Shown in pieces: positions 51,098 to 59,393 of a stretch of DNA of 64,000 nucleotides; the first letter of the stretch is position 1, and the number at the start of each line of letters is the position of its first letter. The stretch is from Streptomyces sp. NBC_00572 (lineage in GTDB: Bacteria > Actinomycetota > Actinomycetes > Streptomycetales > Streptomycetaceae): NCBI RefSeq assembly GCF_026341815.1, contig NZ_JAPENX010000001.1, forward strand, positions 4,650,001 to 4,714,000, given 5' to 3'. Position numbers and translations under genes: made by a program. The notes under the pieces are model-generated. The model was not told where the DNA came from. It searched no databases and saw nothing but the letters and a program-made list of their open reading frames with translations.

Positions 51098-51943
51098 GTG
51101 CTGACACAACCCGCCACCCGGGTCCTCGAACCCGCCGACCTCGGCGCCGCACTCGCCGTTCTGGAGAGCGCCCCCGTCGAGAACGCCTTCGTGACCGCCC
51201 GCGTCCAGGTCGCCGGGCTCGACCCCTGGCGCCTCGGCGGCGAGATGTGGGGCTGGTACAGCGAGGGCCGGCTGCGCTCCCTCTGCTACTCCGGCGCCAA
51301 CCTCGTGCCCCTCTGCGCGACCCCCGAGGCCGTCCGCGCCTTCGCCGACCGGGCCCGCAGGATCGGCCGCCGCTGCTCCTCGATCGTCGGCCCCGCCGAG
51401 CCCACCACCGAACTGTGGCGGCTCCTGGAGCCCAGCTGGGGGCCGGCAAGGGACGTCCGCGCCCGGCAGCCGCTGATGGTCGCCGAGGAAACCTCCGTCA
51501 CCGTCGCCCCCGACCCGCTGGTGCGCCGCGTCCGCAAGGACGAGATGGACGTGATCATGCCCGCCTGCGTGGCCATGTTCACCGAGGAGGTCGGCATCTC
51601 CCCGCTCGCCAACGACGGTGGACTGCTCTACCAGGCCCGGGTCGCCGAGCTCGTCGGCGCCGGCCGCTCCTTCGCCCGCATCGAGGACGGCAAGGTCGTC
51701 TTCAAGGCCGAGATCGGCGCCGCCACCCGCCAGGCCTGCCAGATCCAGGGCGTCTGGGTCGCCCCCGAGCACCGCGGCAAGGGCCTCTCCGAATCGGGCA
51801 TGGCCGCCGTCCTCCGGTACGCCCTGGCGGATGTCGCACCCGTCGTCAGCCTGTACGTGAACGACTACAACACCCCCGCGAGGGCCTCGTACCGCCGCGT
51901 CGGCTTCCAGGAGACCGGCGCCTTCATGAGCGTGCTGTTCTGA
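51098..51943 (+). CDS. GNAT acetyltransferase with N-terminal DUF4081
   Basis: 281 residues. An N-terminal about 120-residue domain (LEPADLGAALAVLESAPVENAFV ... RLGGEMWGW) precedes a C-terminal GNAT fold with acetyl-CoA loop VWVAPEHRGKGLSESGMAAV. This two-domain GNAT is widely conserved in Streptomyces next to ispG; substrate unknown. GTG 51098 is the only good start. It is followed by a second GNAT gene after 28 bases. Confidence 0.85.
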   Translation: MLTQPATRVLEPADLGAALAVLESAPVENAFVTARVQVAGLDPWRLGGEMWGWYSEGRLRSLCYSGANLVPLCATPEAVRAFADRARRIGRRCSSIVGPAEPTTELWRLLEPSWGPARDVRARQPLMVAEETSVTVAPDPLVRRVRKDEMDVIMPACVAMFTEEVGISPLANDGGLLYQARVAELVGAGRSFARIEDGKVVFKAEIGAATRQACQIQGVWVAPEHRGKGLSESGMAAVLRYALADVAPVVSLYVNDYNTPARASYRRVGFQETGAFMSVLF

Positions 51944-51971
51944 GGCCCCGGCCGCTTGTAGGGTGCGCCGC

Positions 51972-52517
51972 ATGGATGACGCAGAAGTCATGATCGGACC
52001 GGTCAATCTCGCCGCCCGCGTGGACGAGGCACTCGCCGTGCAGGCGCTCGCCTTCGGCCTGGACGAGGACGAGATCGCCGTACGCCGGCACATCGTGCTG
52101 CGCCACCTGATGAGCCCCGGCGCCCGCGCCTACGGGGCCACCACCACCGACGGGAAGCTCGTCGGATTCGTGTACGGGATGCCCAACGACCGCGGTCACT
52201 GGTGGTCCACCGTCGTCGAGTCCTATCTGCGCGCCACCGGCACCACCGACTGGCTCGACGACTCCTTCGTCATCACCGAACTGCACGTCCACCCGGACCA
52301 CCAGGGGCGCGGCGTGGGCCGCGAGCTGATCACCACCATCACCGACAGCGCCGCCGAGCCGCGCTCGATCCTCTCCGCGATCGACACCGAGAGCCCGGCC
52401 CGCGGCCTCTACCGCTCGCTCGGCTACGAGGACCTCGCCCGCCAGGTCCACTTCCCGAGCGCCGCTCGCCCGTACGCGGTGATGGGCGCGCCCCTGCCGC
52501 TCAAGCGCCGGAACTGA
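51972..52517 (+). CDS. GNAT family N-acetyltransferase
   Basis: 181 residues with GNAT motifs: ELHVHPDHQGRGVGRELITTI as the acetyl-CoA loop, then SPARGLYRSLGYED. ATG 51972 was chosen because AGGG lies 9 bases upstream; GTG 51963 gives three extra residues. Substrate unknown. Located between the other GNAT and proS. Confidence 0.85.
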   Translation: MDDAEVMIGPVNLAARVDEALAVQALAFGLDEDEIAVRRHIVLRHLMSPGARAYGATTTDGKLVGFVYGMPNDRGHWWSTVVESYLRATGTTDWLDDSFVITELHVHPDHQGRGVGRELITTITDSAAEPRSILSAIDTESPARGLYRSLGYEDLARQVHFPSAARPYAVMGAPLPLKRRN

Positions 52518-52585
52518 TTTCTCCGACTCGGGGCGGCCCGGCTAATCTCGGGGCACCATCCTTACCCGGCAGGAGTACGAGAACC

Positions 52586-54286
52586 ATGGCCAACGCACCG
52601 GTCCAGCGCATGTCCCAGTTGATGGCGAAGACGCTGCGCGACGACCCGGCCGACGCCGAGGTCCTCAGTCACAAGCTCCTCGTCCGTGCCGGTTACGTGC
52701 GCCGCACCGCCGCCGGCATCTGGAGCTGGCTGCCCCTCGGCAAGAAGGTCCTCTCCAATATCGAGCGCATCGTCCGCGAGGAGATGGACGCGATCGGCGC
52801 GCAGGAGGTCACCCTCCCCGCGCTGCTGCCGCGTGAGCCGTACGAGGCGACGGGCCGCTGGGACGAGTACGGCGCCGAGCTCTTCCGCCTCCAGGACCGC
52901 AAGGGCGGCGACTACCTCCTCGGCCCGACGCACGAGGAGATCTTCACCCTCCTGGTCAAGGACCAGTGCTCGTCCTACAAGGACCTGCCGGTCATCCTCT
53001 ACCAGATCCAGAACAAGTTCCGTGACGAGGCCCGCCCCCGCGCCGGCATCCTCCGCGGCCGCGAGTTCCTGATGAAGGACTCGTACTCCTTCGACACGGA
53101 GGACGAGGGCCTCGCCCAGTCCTACGCCCTGCACCGCCAGGCCTACCAGCGGGTCTTCGAGCGCCTCGGCCTCGACTACCGCATCGTCGCGGCCACCGCC
53201 GGCGCGATGGGCGGCTCGAAGTCCGAGGAGTTCCTCGCCCCGGCCGAGGCCGGCGAGGACACCTTCGCCGACTGCCCGAACTGCGACTTCGCGGCGAACA
53301 CCGAGGCGATCTCGTACGAGCTGCAGCCGGTCGACGGCTCCGCCGTCCCGGCCGCCGAGGAGATCCCCACCCCCGACACCCCGACCATCGAGACGCTGGC
53401 CGCCTCGCTCGGCGTCCCCGCCTCCGCCACGCTGAAGAACCTCCTGGTCAAGGTCGACGGCGAGATCGTCGCCGTGGGCGTGCCCGGCGACCGCGAGGTC
53501 GACATGGGCAAGGTCGAGGAGCACTTCGCCCCGGCGACCGTCGAGATGGTCACCGAGGCGGACTTCGCCGAGCGCGCGGACCTCGTACGGGGCTACGTCG
53601 GCCCGCAGGGCCTGGAGAAGGTCACGTACATCGCCGACCCCCGGGTGGCCCCGGGCACCGCGTGGATCACGGGTGCCAACAAGGACGGCATGCACGCGAA
53701 GAACGTCGTCGCGGGCCGTGACTTCGAGGTCGAGGAGTACGTCGACGTCGTCGTCGTGCAGGAGGGCGACCCGTGCCCCAAGTGCGGCACCGGCCTGAAG
53801 CTGGACCGCGCCATCGAGATCGGCCACATCTTCCAGCTGGGCCGCAAGTACGCCGACGCCCTCAAGCTCGACGTCCTCGGCCAGAACGGCAAGCCCGTCC
53901 GCGTGACCATGGGCTCGTACGGCATCGGCGTCTCGCGCGCCGTCGCCGCGCTGGCCGAGCAGTCGGCCGACGAGAAGGGCCTGTGCTGGCCCGCCGAGGT
54001 CGCCCCGGCCGACGTCCACGTCGTCGCGGCCGGCAAGGCCCTCCAGACCGAGCTGGCCCTTGAGGTCTCCGACAAGCTGTCCGCCGCGGGCCTCCGCGTC
54101 CTGGTCGACGACCGCGCGGGCGTCTCCCCGGGCGTCAAGTTCACCGACGCGGAGCTGATGGGCGTCCCGAAGATCCTGGTCGCGGGCCGTCGCTCGGCGG
54201 AGGGCGTCGTGGAGCTCAAGGACCGCCGCACGGGCGACCGTGAGGAACTGACGGTGGACGAGGCGATCGCCCGCCTGACCGCCTGA
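52586..54286 (+). CDS. proS: Prolyl-tRNA synthetase (bacterial type with editing domain)
   Basis: 566 residues, class II aaRS. Motif 2 region FRDEARPRAGILRGREFLMKD and motif 3 GSYGIGVSRAVAA are clear. The middle has a YbaK-like insertion (ASATLKNLLVKVDGEIVAVG), which edits mischarged Ala-tRNA(Pro). CPKCG near residue 395 may bind zinc. ATG 52586 follows AGGAG. Confidence 0.96.
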   Translation: MANAPVQRMSQLMAKTLRDDPADAEVLSHKLLVRAGYVRRTAAGIWSWLPLGKKVLSNIERIVREEMDAIGAQEVTLPALLPREPYEATGRWDEYGAELFRLQDRKGGDYLLGPTHEEIFTLLVKDQCSSYKDLPVILYQIQNKFRDEARPRAGILRGREFLMKDSYSFDTEDEGLAQSYALHRQAYQRVFERLGLDYRIVAATAGAMGGSKSEEFLAPAEAGEDTFADCPNCDFAANTEAISYELQPVDGSAVPAAEEIPTPDTPTIETLAASLGVPASATLKNLLVKVDGEIVAVGVPGDREVDMGKVEEHFAPATVEMVTEADFAERADLVRGYVGPQGLEKVTYIADPRVAPGTAWITGANKDGMHAKNVVAGRDFEVEEYVDVVVVQEGDPCPKCGTGLKLDRAIEIGHIFQLGRKYADALKLDVLGQNGKPVRVTMGSYGIGVSRAVAALAEQSADEKGLCWPAEVAPADVHVVAAGKALQTELALEVSDKLSAAGLRVLVDDRAGVSPGVKFTDAELMGVPKILVAGRRSAEGVVELKDRRTGDREELTVDEAIARLTA

Positions 54287-54299
54287 CGGTGGGAAGCGT

Positions 54300-54338
54300 G
54301 AGGGAGGGGCGGGGCCCCGAGGCCCCCGCCCCTCCCTC
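54300..54338. terminator. Hairpin terminator after proS
   Basis: GAGGGAGGGGCGGGG at 54300-54314 pairs with CCCCGCCCCTCCCTC at 54324-54338. It lies between the convergent proS and slipin genes. Confidence 0.75.
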
Positions 54339-54352
54339 GCGTCGTGGAACCC

Positions 54353-55276
54353 TCAGGCGCCTTCCTCCGGTGGCGCCGGCTCCACCGACGCCCCCGCCAG
54401 GTCCTCCACCGGCTCCACCCCTTCCGCCGCGTGGGCCGCGCCCTTCAGATACGCGTCACTGACCGGCGGCGGCGTCGGCGTCACGGCGCGTTCCTCGTTC
54501 ACGGCGGCCGGAGCCCCCAACGTCGACCGCTCCAGGAACCTCAGCAGCTCCACCGGGAACGGCAGTACCAGCGTCGAGTTCTTCTCCGCCGCCACCGCCA
54601 CCACCGTCTGCAGTAGGCGCAGTTGCAGCGCCGCGGGCTGGTCGGACATGACCGCTGCCGCCTCCGCCAGCTTCTTCGAGGCCTGGAGTTCCGCGTCCGC
54701 GTTGATGACCCGCGCCCGGCGTTCCCGGTCGGCCTCGGCCTGCCGGGCCATCGAGCGCTTCATCGTCTCCGGGAGGGAGACGTCCTTGATCTCGACGCGG
54801 TCGATCGCGACGCCCCAGCCCATCGCCGGGCTGTCGAGCATCAGTTCAAGGCCCTGGTTGAGCTTCTCGCGGTTGGACAGCAGGTCGTCCAGATCGCTCT
54901 TGCCGATGATCGACCGCAGCGAGGTCTGGGCCATCTGCGAGACCGCGAACTTGTAGTCCTCGACCCGTATGAGGGCGTCCGCCGCGTCGACGACCTTGAA
55001 GTAGACGACCGCGTCGACCCGCACCGTCACGTTGTCCCGGGTGATGCCCTCCTGTGCGGGCACGGGCATCGTGACGATCTGCATGTTCACCTTGTGCAGG
55101 CGGTCCACGCCCGGAACGATCATCGTGAAGCCGGGCGCCCGCACGTCGTCGCGCAGCCGGCCGAAGCGGAAGACGATTCCTCGCTCGTACTGCTTCACGA
55201 CGCGCGCCGCCGCAGCCGCGTACACGGCGGCCGCCGCGGCCACGCCGGCCGCAGCCACCAGCAGGTCTTCGATCAT
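54353..55276 (-). CDS. Slipin/stomatin-like SPFH-domain protein
   Basis: 307 residues. A short N-terminal membrane anchor (LLVAAAGVAAAAAVYAAAA) precedes an SPFH/band-7 domain: YERGIVFRFGR, RLHKVNMQIVTMPV, GITRDNVTVRVDAVVYFKV, LDSPAMGWGVAIDRVEIKDVSLP and the coiled RQAEADRERRARVINADAE. The C-terminal tail is low complexity. Slipins organise membrane complexes, often with an NfeD partner; none is seen here. ATG 55276 follows AGGGGG. Confidence 0.88.
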   Translation of the reverse strand: MIEDLLVAAAGVAAAAAVYAAAAARVVKQYERGIVFRFGRLRDDVRAPGFTMIVPGVDRLHKVNMQIVTMPVPAQEGITRDNVTVRVDAVVYFKVVDAADALIRVEDYKFAVSQMAQTSLRSIIGKSDLDDLLSNREKLNQGLELMLDSPAMGWGVAIDRVEIKDVSLPETMKRSMARQAEADRERRARVINADAELQASKKLAEAAAVMSDQPAALQLRLLQTVVAVAAEKNSTLVLPFPVELLRFLERSTLGAPAAVNEERAVTPTPPPVSDAYLKGAAHAAEGVEPVEDLAGASVEPAPPEEGA

Positions 55277-55321
55277 CACGGCCCCCTGGATTGAGCCGAA
55301 CGGTACAAAAAGGGTATTCCC

Positions 55322-56221
55322 CTACAGCCAGCTCGCGAACTCCAGGAGCAGCTCGGCATCCTGTCGGCGTCCCGCCGTCAGCGCCCGCGTGCCCGACTCG
55401 ACCGCGCGGAACAGCGTCCAGCCGCGCAGCCGCTCCCGGTCCAGGTCCAGGGAGTCCGCCAGTTTGTTGACCCGCCGCCGGGCCGCGGAGGCGCCCGAGG
55501 ACGCGGCCACCAGGTCCTCGACCCGGTCCCGTACGAGCCGGGCCAGATCGTACGCCCGCTCGCCGACCAGCGGCTCCGGGCCGACGGCCAGCCAGGGCGC
55601 ACGATCGCCGCCGAGCACCTTGCCCTGCCGGAAGTTCCCGTGCAGCAGCATCGACTCCGAGGAGGCCGCCACCAGCTCCTCGCGCGCCGCGAGCGCCGCC
55701 GCCGTCAGCTCGGCGGTCGCCGCCTCGGACCGGTACGGGACCATCGCCGCCGCCTGCCGGGCGGTCCATCCGGTCACGGTCTCGAAGCCGTGCTCCGCCG
55801 CGGGCTCGACCCACAGCTTGCGTACGGTCCCCGCCGCTTCCAGCAGCGCCTTCGCCTCGGGCAGCGAGCGCAGGGAGACCTCGGGGTGCAGTCGTTCGAG
55901 GACGAGCGCGCCCTCCTCGGCCTCGCCGAGGAGCTGGACCGCGCCCCAGCCGTTCCAGTGCGCGAGCGCGTCCCGCTCCAGGTCCGGCCGGGCGAACGGG
56001 GGCGCGATCTTGAGCGCGGCGGGGGAGCCGTCGGGCCGCCGGACGAGCACGACCAGGCTGCTCCGTCCGCCGGGCGCCATCACCCGTTCGGTGTCCAGCG
56101 AGGCGTGGTCGAGCACCTGATCGGCGAGCTCGGGCAGTTTCCCGAGCCACTCGGCCGCCGCGGCGTCCCCGTACGTCTCACCGAGCGTCCTGATCAGTCG
56201 CTGCGGCGGTTCGAAACCCAT
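55322..56221 (-). CDS. Aminoglycoside-phosphotransferase-fold protein, apparently degenerate
   Basis: 299 residues. An N-lobe-like start (PDGSPAALKIAPP) and a C-lobe with HGNFRQGKV at 194-202 align to the APH/HGD-x4-N loop, but the catalytic Asp is Asn196 and the usual Asn later in the loop is Lys. The DFG-like site reads AVGPEP rather than DP. The protein may not phosphorylate, or may use different residues. Located between the slipin and a ferritin-like gene; role unknown. ATG 56221 has no strong RBS visible. Confidence 0.75.
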   Translation of the reverse strand: MGFEPPQRLIRTLGETYGDAAAAEWLGKLPELADQVLDHASLDTERVMAPGGRSSLVVLVRRPDGSPAALKIAPPFARPDLERDALAHWNGWGAVQLLGEAEEGALVLERLHPEVSLRSLPEAKALLEAAGTVRKLWVEPAAEHGFETVTGWTARQAAAMVPYRSEAATAELTAAALAAREELVAASSESMLLHGNFRQGKVLGGDRAPWLAVGPEPLVGERAYDLARLVRDRVEDLVAASSGASAARRRVNKLADSLDLDRERLRGWTLFRAVESGTRALTAGRRQDAELLLEFASWL

Positions 56222-56252
56222 GCGTACGTTGTTCCTTCGGTCGGGGCGGGAC

Positions 56253-56669
56253 TCACACCCGCTCGGCGAGCCCAGGAAAGGTTACGTCGCTGCCGCGCCA
56301 GCGGACGGCGCGTACCGCCGCCTCCCTCAGCGCGGCGGCCGCCTCGCGCCGCCCGGGGCCCTCGGTGGCCCGGACCAGGTCGGAGTAGATCCCGGCCACC
56401 CGGTCCTCCAGGACGGCCGCCAGGCGCACGGCGCCGGCCGGGTCCGTGACCCGGAACGGCAGCTCGTACGCGGCCTCCGCCGCGACCGGTGTGCCGCCGA
56501 GGTCGCGCACGCTCCGGCGCAGCGCCTCCCGGCGCGCCCGGTGCGCCTCGTACGCGGCGCTGGCCTCGGCCCGCCGTTCGGTACCGATCCGGCCGCCGAC
56601 GACCCCGTACCCGTACACCGCCGCGTGTTCGGCGGCCAGCGCGGCCTGGGTCGCGTCGAGGGCGCTCAT
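56253..56669 (-). CDS. Ferritin-like-domain protein, DUF4439 type
   Basis: 138 residues, all-alpha, with LAAEHAAVYGYGVVGGRI near the start, AYEAHRARREALRRSVRDLGGTP in the middle and LAAVLEDRVAGIYSDLV, matching DUF4439 ferritin-like proteins. A canonical diiron ligand set cannot be confirmed. ATG 56669 overlaps the upstream lipoprotein stop by four bases. Confidence 0.8.
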   Translation of the reverse strand: MSALDATQAALAAEHAAVYGYGVVGGRIGTERRAEASAAYEAHRARREALRRSVRDLGGTPVAAEAAYELPFRVTDPAGAVRLAAVLEDRVAGIYSDLVRATEGPGRREAAAALREAAVRAVRWRGSDVTFPGLAERV

Positions 56670-57211
56670 GCCCGTGCTCCTTCGGTCAGCAGGTACGCGT
56701 GCGCGGCGCCGGCGGCGGCCACGGAGGCGAGCAGCCGGGCGTACTCGGGCGGGGCCGTGACCAGCGCGGCGGTGTGCGCGTCGGAGGCGGTGCGTTCGGC
56801 CGCCGCGAGCTCCTTGAGCGCGGTCCGGGGGTCGGCCGCGACGGTCACGGGGACGGGGGAGGGCGCGGGCTTCGCGGAGGTGGCGCTCGGTGAGGCCGTC
56901 GCGGGCCGTACGGTCGTGCCGCCCTCGCCGAGGGCCTTGGCGTGCGCCGCCACCGAGCGCCGCAGCGGGTTCAGCCGGGGCGCGAGGGCCGGGTGCGCGG
57001 CGAGGGCCGCGTCGTAACGTTCCAGCAGGGTCCTGGAGGCGGTCACGGAGCGCAGCCGCAGGTTCGCCTCGGCCCGTGCCATCCGTTCGGCCTCCACTTC
57101 GGCGGCGCTGGGCTTCCGGGGGCCGGGGGCCTCGGAGGTGCAGCCCGACAGTGCCGCCGCGGCGGCGGAGATCCCCGCCGTCAGGAGTGCGCGCCTGCCC
57201 GTCGTCGTCAC
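56666..57211 (-). CDS. Lipoprotein (Tat-type signal)
   Basis: 181 residues from GTG 57211. The N terminus is TTTGRRALLTAGISAAAAALSGC with a twin-Arg pair at 6-7 and lipobox LSGC (Cys24), then helical low-complexity sequence with Ala/Thr/Pro spacer. It faces outside the cell membrane. No family function is recognised. It shares a four-base overlap with the ferritin-like gene, suggesting one operon, and is divergent to rimP. Confidence 0.8.
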   Translation of the reverse strand: MTTTGRRALLTAGISAAAAALSGCTSEAPGPRKPSAAEVEAERMARAEANLRLRSVTASRTLLERYDAALAAHPALAPRLNPLRRSVAAHAKALGEGGTTVRPATASPSATSAKPAPSPVPVTVAADPRTALKELAAAERTASDAHTAALVTAPPEYARLLASVAAAGAAHAYLLTEGARA

Positions 57212-57390
57212 ACTCTCTCCCTCGGCTGTGCTACGTGGTCGAAGATCGTCGGGATCACCGCAGGCGAGCGTACCCGCGGGCCCCGGGGCGATGGACGGCA
57301 ACACCCTCCCGGACCGGATACCCTTTGGTCTGACACGCGACGAACACGCGGCGAACCCACAACAGCACACGCGGCCGAGGAGTCACCCGG

Positions 57391-57888
57391 ATGAGCACCA
57401 CCCAGAGCGACAGGCTGCGCGGACTCGTGGAGCCGCTCGTCCACGCGAAGGACCTGGATCTGGAAGAGATCGAGGTGTCCCGGGCCGGCCGTCGTGGACT
57501 GCTGCGGATCGTCGTCGACTCGGACGAGGGCGTGGAGCTGGACGTCTGTGCCGAGCTGAGCCGCGCGATCTCCGAGAAGCTCGACGAGACCGACGCGATG
57601 GGCGAGGGCGAGTACGTCCTCGAAGTCAGCTCCCCCGGCGCCGACCGCCCCCTGACCCAGCACCGCCACTACGTACGGGCCACCGGCCGGCTGGTCAAGC
57701 TCCAGCTCGCCGAAGCCGAAGAACTGGTCGCGCGGATCATCGCCGTGGACGACGACGGCCTCGACCTCGAAGTGCCGGGCGTGAAGGGGCGCAAGCCCAC
57801 CGCCCGCCGGGTCGAGTTCGCCGACGTCGTCAAGGCGCGTGTCGAGATCGAGTTCAACCGCAAGGACAAGAAGGAAGAGGAGGCGTAG
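57391..57888 (+). CDS. rimP: Ribosome maturation factor RimP
   Basis: 165 residues, with VEPLVHAKDLDLEEIEVSRAGRRGLLRIVVDS and YVLEVSSPGADRPLTQHRHYVRATG, as in RimP. It helps 30S assembly. ATG 57391 follows GAGGAGTCACCCGG. It is first in the rimP-nusA-ylxR-infB-rbfA-truB cluster, with nusA two bases after its stop. Confidence 0.95.
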   Translation: MSTTQSDRLRGLVEPLVHAKDLDLEEIEVSRAGRRGLLRIVVDSDEGVELDVCAELSRAISEKLDETDAMGEGEYVLEVSSPGADRPLTQHRHYVRATGRLVKLQLAEAEELVARIIAVDDDGLDLEVPGVKGRKPTARRVEFADVVKARVEIEFNRKDKKEEEA

Positions 57889-57890
57889 CC

Positions 57891-58886
57891 GTGGACATCG
57901 ACGTGAAGCTGCTCAAGGGCTTGGCGAATGAGAAGGAGATCTCCTTCGACCTGCTGGTCGAGGCGATCGAGTCGGCCCTCCTCATCGCCTACCACCGCAC
58001 CCCCGACGCCCGCCGCCACGCGCGTGTGGAGCTGGACCGGCTCACCGGTCACGTGACGGTGTGGGCGAAGGAAGACCCCTCCGACCTGGAGGAGGGCCAG
58101 GAGCCCAAGGACTTCGACGACACCCCGTCCGACTTCGGCCGGATCGCGGCGAGCACCGCCCGCCAGGTGATCCAGCAGCGACTGCGGGACGCCGAGAACG
58201 ACGTGACGTTCGGCGAGTACGCGCGCCGCGAGGGCGATGTCGTCGCCGGTGTGGTGCAGCAGGGCAAGGACCCGAAGAACGTCCTGGTCCGGCTGGACGA
58301 CAAGCTGGAAGCCATTCTTCCGGTGCAGGAGCAGGTGCCGGGCGAGGACTACACGCACGGTCTGCGTCTGCGGACGTACGTCGTCCGGGTGGCGAAGGGC
58401 GTCCGCGGTCCGTCCGTCACCCTTTCGCGCACCCACCCCAATCTGGTGAAGAAGCTGTTCGCCCTGGAGGTGCCCGAGATCGCCGACGGTTCCGTCGAGA
58501 TCGCGGCCATCGCCCGTGAGGCCGGCCACCGCACCAAGATCGCCGTCCGCTCCACCCGTTCGGGCCTGAACCCCAAGGGCGCCTGCATCGGCCCGATGGG
58601 CAGCCGTGTCCGCAACGTGATGGCGGAGCTGCTCGGCGAGAAGATCGACATCGTCGACTGGTCGGACGACCCGGCCGAGATGGTGGCGAACGCGCTCTCC
58701 CCGGCTCGGGTGTCCAGGGTCGAGGTCGTCGACATGATGGCCCGCTCCGCCCGGGTGACGGTGCCGGACTACCAGCTGTCGCTGGCGATCGGCAAGGAGG
58801 GCCAGAACGCCCGCCTCGCCGCGCGCCTCACCGGCTGGCGGATCGACATCCGGCCGGACACCGAGCTGGACGGTCCGGAGAACTGA
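57891..58886 (+). CDS. nusA: Transcription termination/antitermination factor NusA
   Basis: 331 residues, the short actinobacterial form without the C-terminal acidic repeats. N-terminal EKEISFDLLVEAIESALLIAY, an S1 domain around VVAGVVQQGKDPKNV and two KH-type segments (GACIGPMGSRVRNVMAELLGEKIDIV, SLAIGKEGQNARLAARLTGWRIDI) are seen. It binds RNA polymerase and nascent RNA. The start GTG 57891 is preceded by AAGAGGAGG within the rimP end. Confidence 0.96.
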   Translation: MDIDVKLLKGLANEKEISFDLLVEAIESALLIAYHRTPDARRHARVELDRLTGHVTVWAKEDPSDLEEGQEPKDFDDTPSDFGRIAASTARQVIQQRLRDAENDVTFGEYARREGDVVAGVVQQGKDPKNVLVRLDDKLEAILPVQEQVPGEDYTHGLRLRTYVVRVAKGVRGPSVTLSRTHPNLVKKLFALEVPEIADGSVEIAAIAREAGHRTKIAVRSTRSGLNPKGACIGPMGSRVRNVMAELLGEKIDIVDWSDDPAEMVANALSPARVSRVEVVDMMARSARVTVPDYQLSLAIGKEGQNARLAARLTGWRIDIRPDTELDGPEN

Positions 58887-58960
58887 GACCGTTTTTGGCC
58901 AACAACTGTTCGATTCTTGCCCCAAACAGGTGAGGTCGGTACGGGGAGGTAGACTTAACC

Positions 58961-59242
58961 GTGTCTGGCCGGACGCATGCCTGCGCGTGCCCTGAGCGAA
59001 CCTGTGTGGGATGCCGGGAGCGAGCGGCCAAGAGCGATCTACTGCGGATCGTGGTGAGCGAGGACGAGTGCGTTCCTGATCATCGCGGTACGCTGCCCGG
59101 CCGGGGTGCGTACCTGCACCCCGCCGTGGCTTGTCTCGATCTGGCGGTCCGCCGCCGAGCGTTCCCGAGGGCCTTCAAGGTCCAGGGCCCGCTCGAAACA
59201 GCGGAACTACGTCATCACATCGAACAGCCGGCACCGCAGTGA
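58961..59242 (+). CDS. ylxR: YlxR (DUF448) RNA-binding protein
   Basis: 93 residues with ERTCVGCRERAAKSDLLRIV, GTLPGRGAYLHP and CLDLAVRRRAF, the YlxR core. It is conserved between nusA and infB in many bacteria; proposed roles include nucleoid or RNase P regulation. The GTG at 58961 is the first sensible start. The frame stays open into the infB leader. Confidence 0.88.
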   Translation: MSGRTHACACPERTCVGCRERAAKSDLLRIVVSEDECVPDHRGTLPGRGAYLHPAVACLDLAVRRRAFPRAFKVQGPLETAELRHHIEQPAPQ

Positions 59243-59310
59243 ACAAGAAGTACGGCACGGAACACCGTGCGGTCAGGTACCTCGCGAGTTGGAAGTAGGT
59301 CGAGATTGCG

Positions 59311-59353
59311 ATGAGCACTCGATGAGTACGCGATGAGTACGCCCATGAAGTAG
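59311..59353 (+). promoter_or_regulatory. Three overlapping mini-ORFs upstream of infB
   Basis: ATG-AGC-ACT-CGA-TGA (59311-59325), ATG-AGT-ACG-CGA-TGA (59322-59336) and ATG-AGT-ACG-CCC-ATG-AAG-TAG (59333-59353) encode MSTR, MSTR and MSTPMK, each overlapping the next by four bases (ATGA). They lie 41 bases before the infB GTG. They are also a direct repeat of CGATGAGTACG-type units of 11 bases. A translational attenuator is possible. Confidence 0.6.
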
Positions 59354-59393
59354 CGACGGTCCGGCGGTAACCCGGACCTCACAAAGGAGCAAA

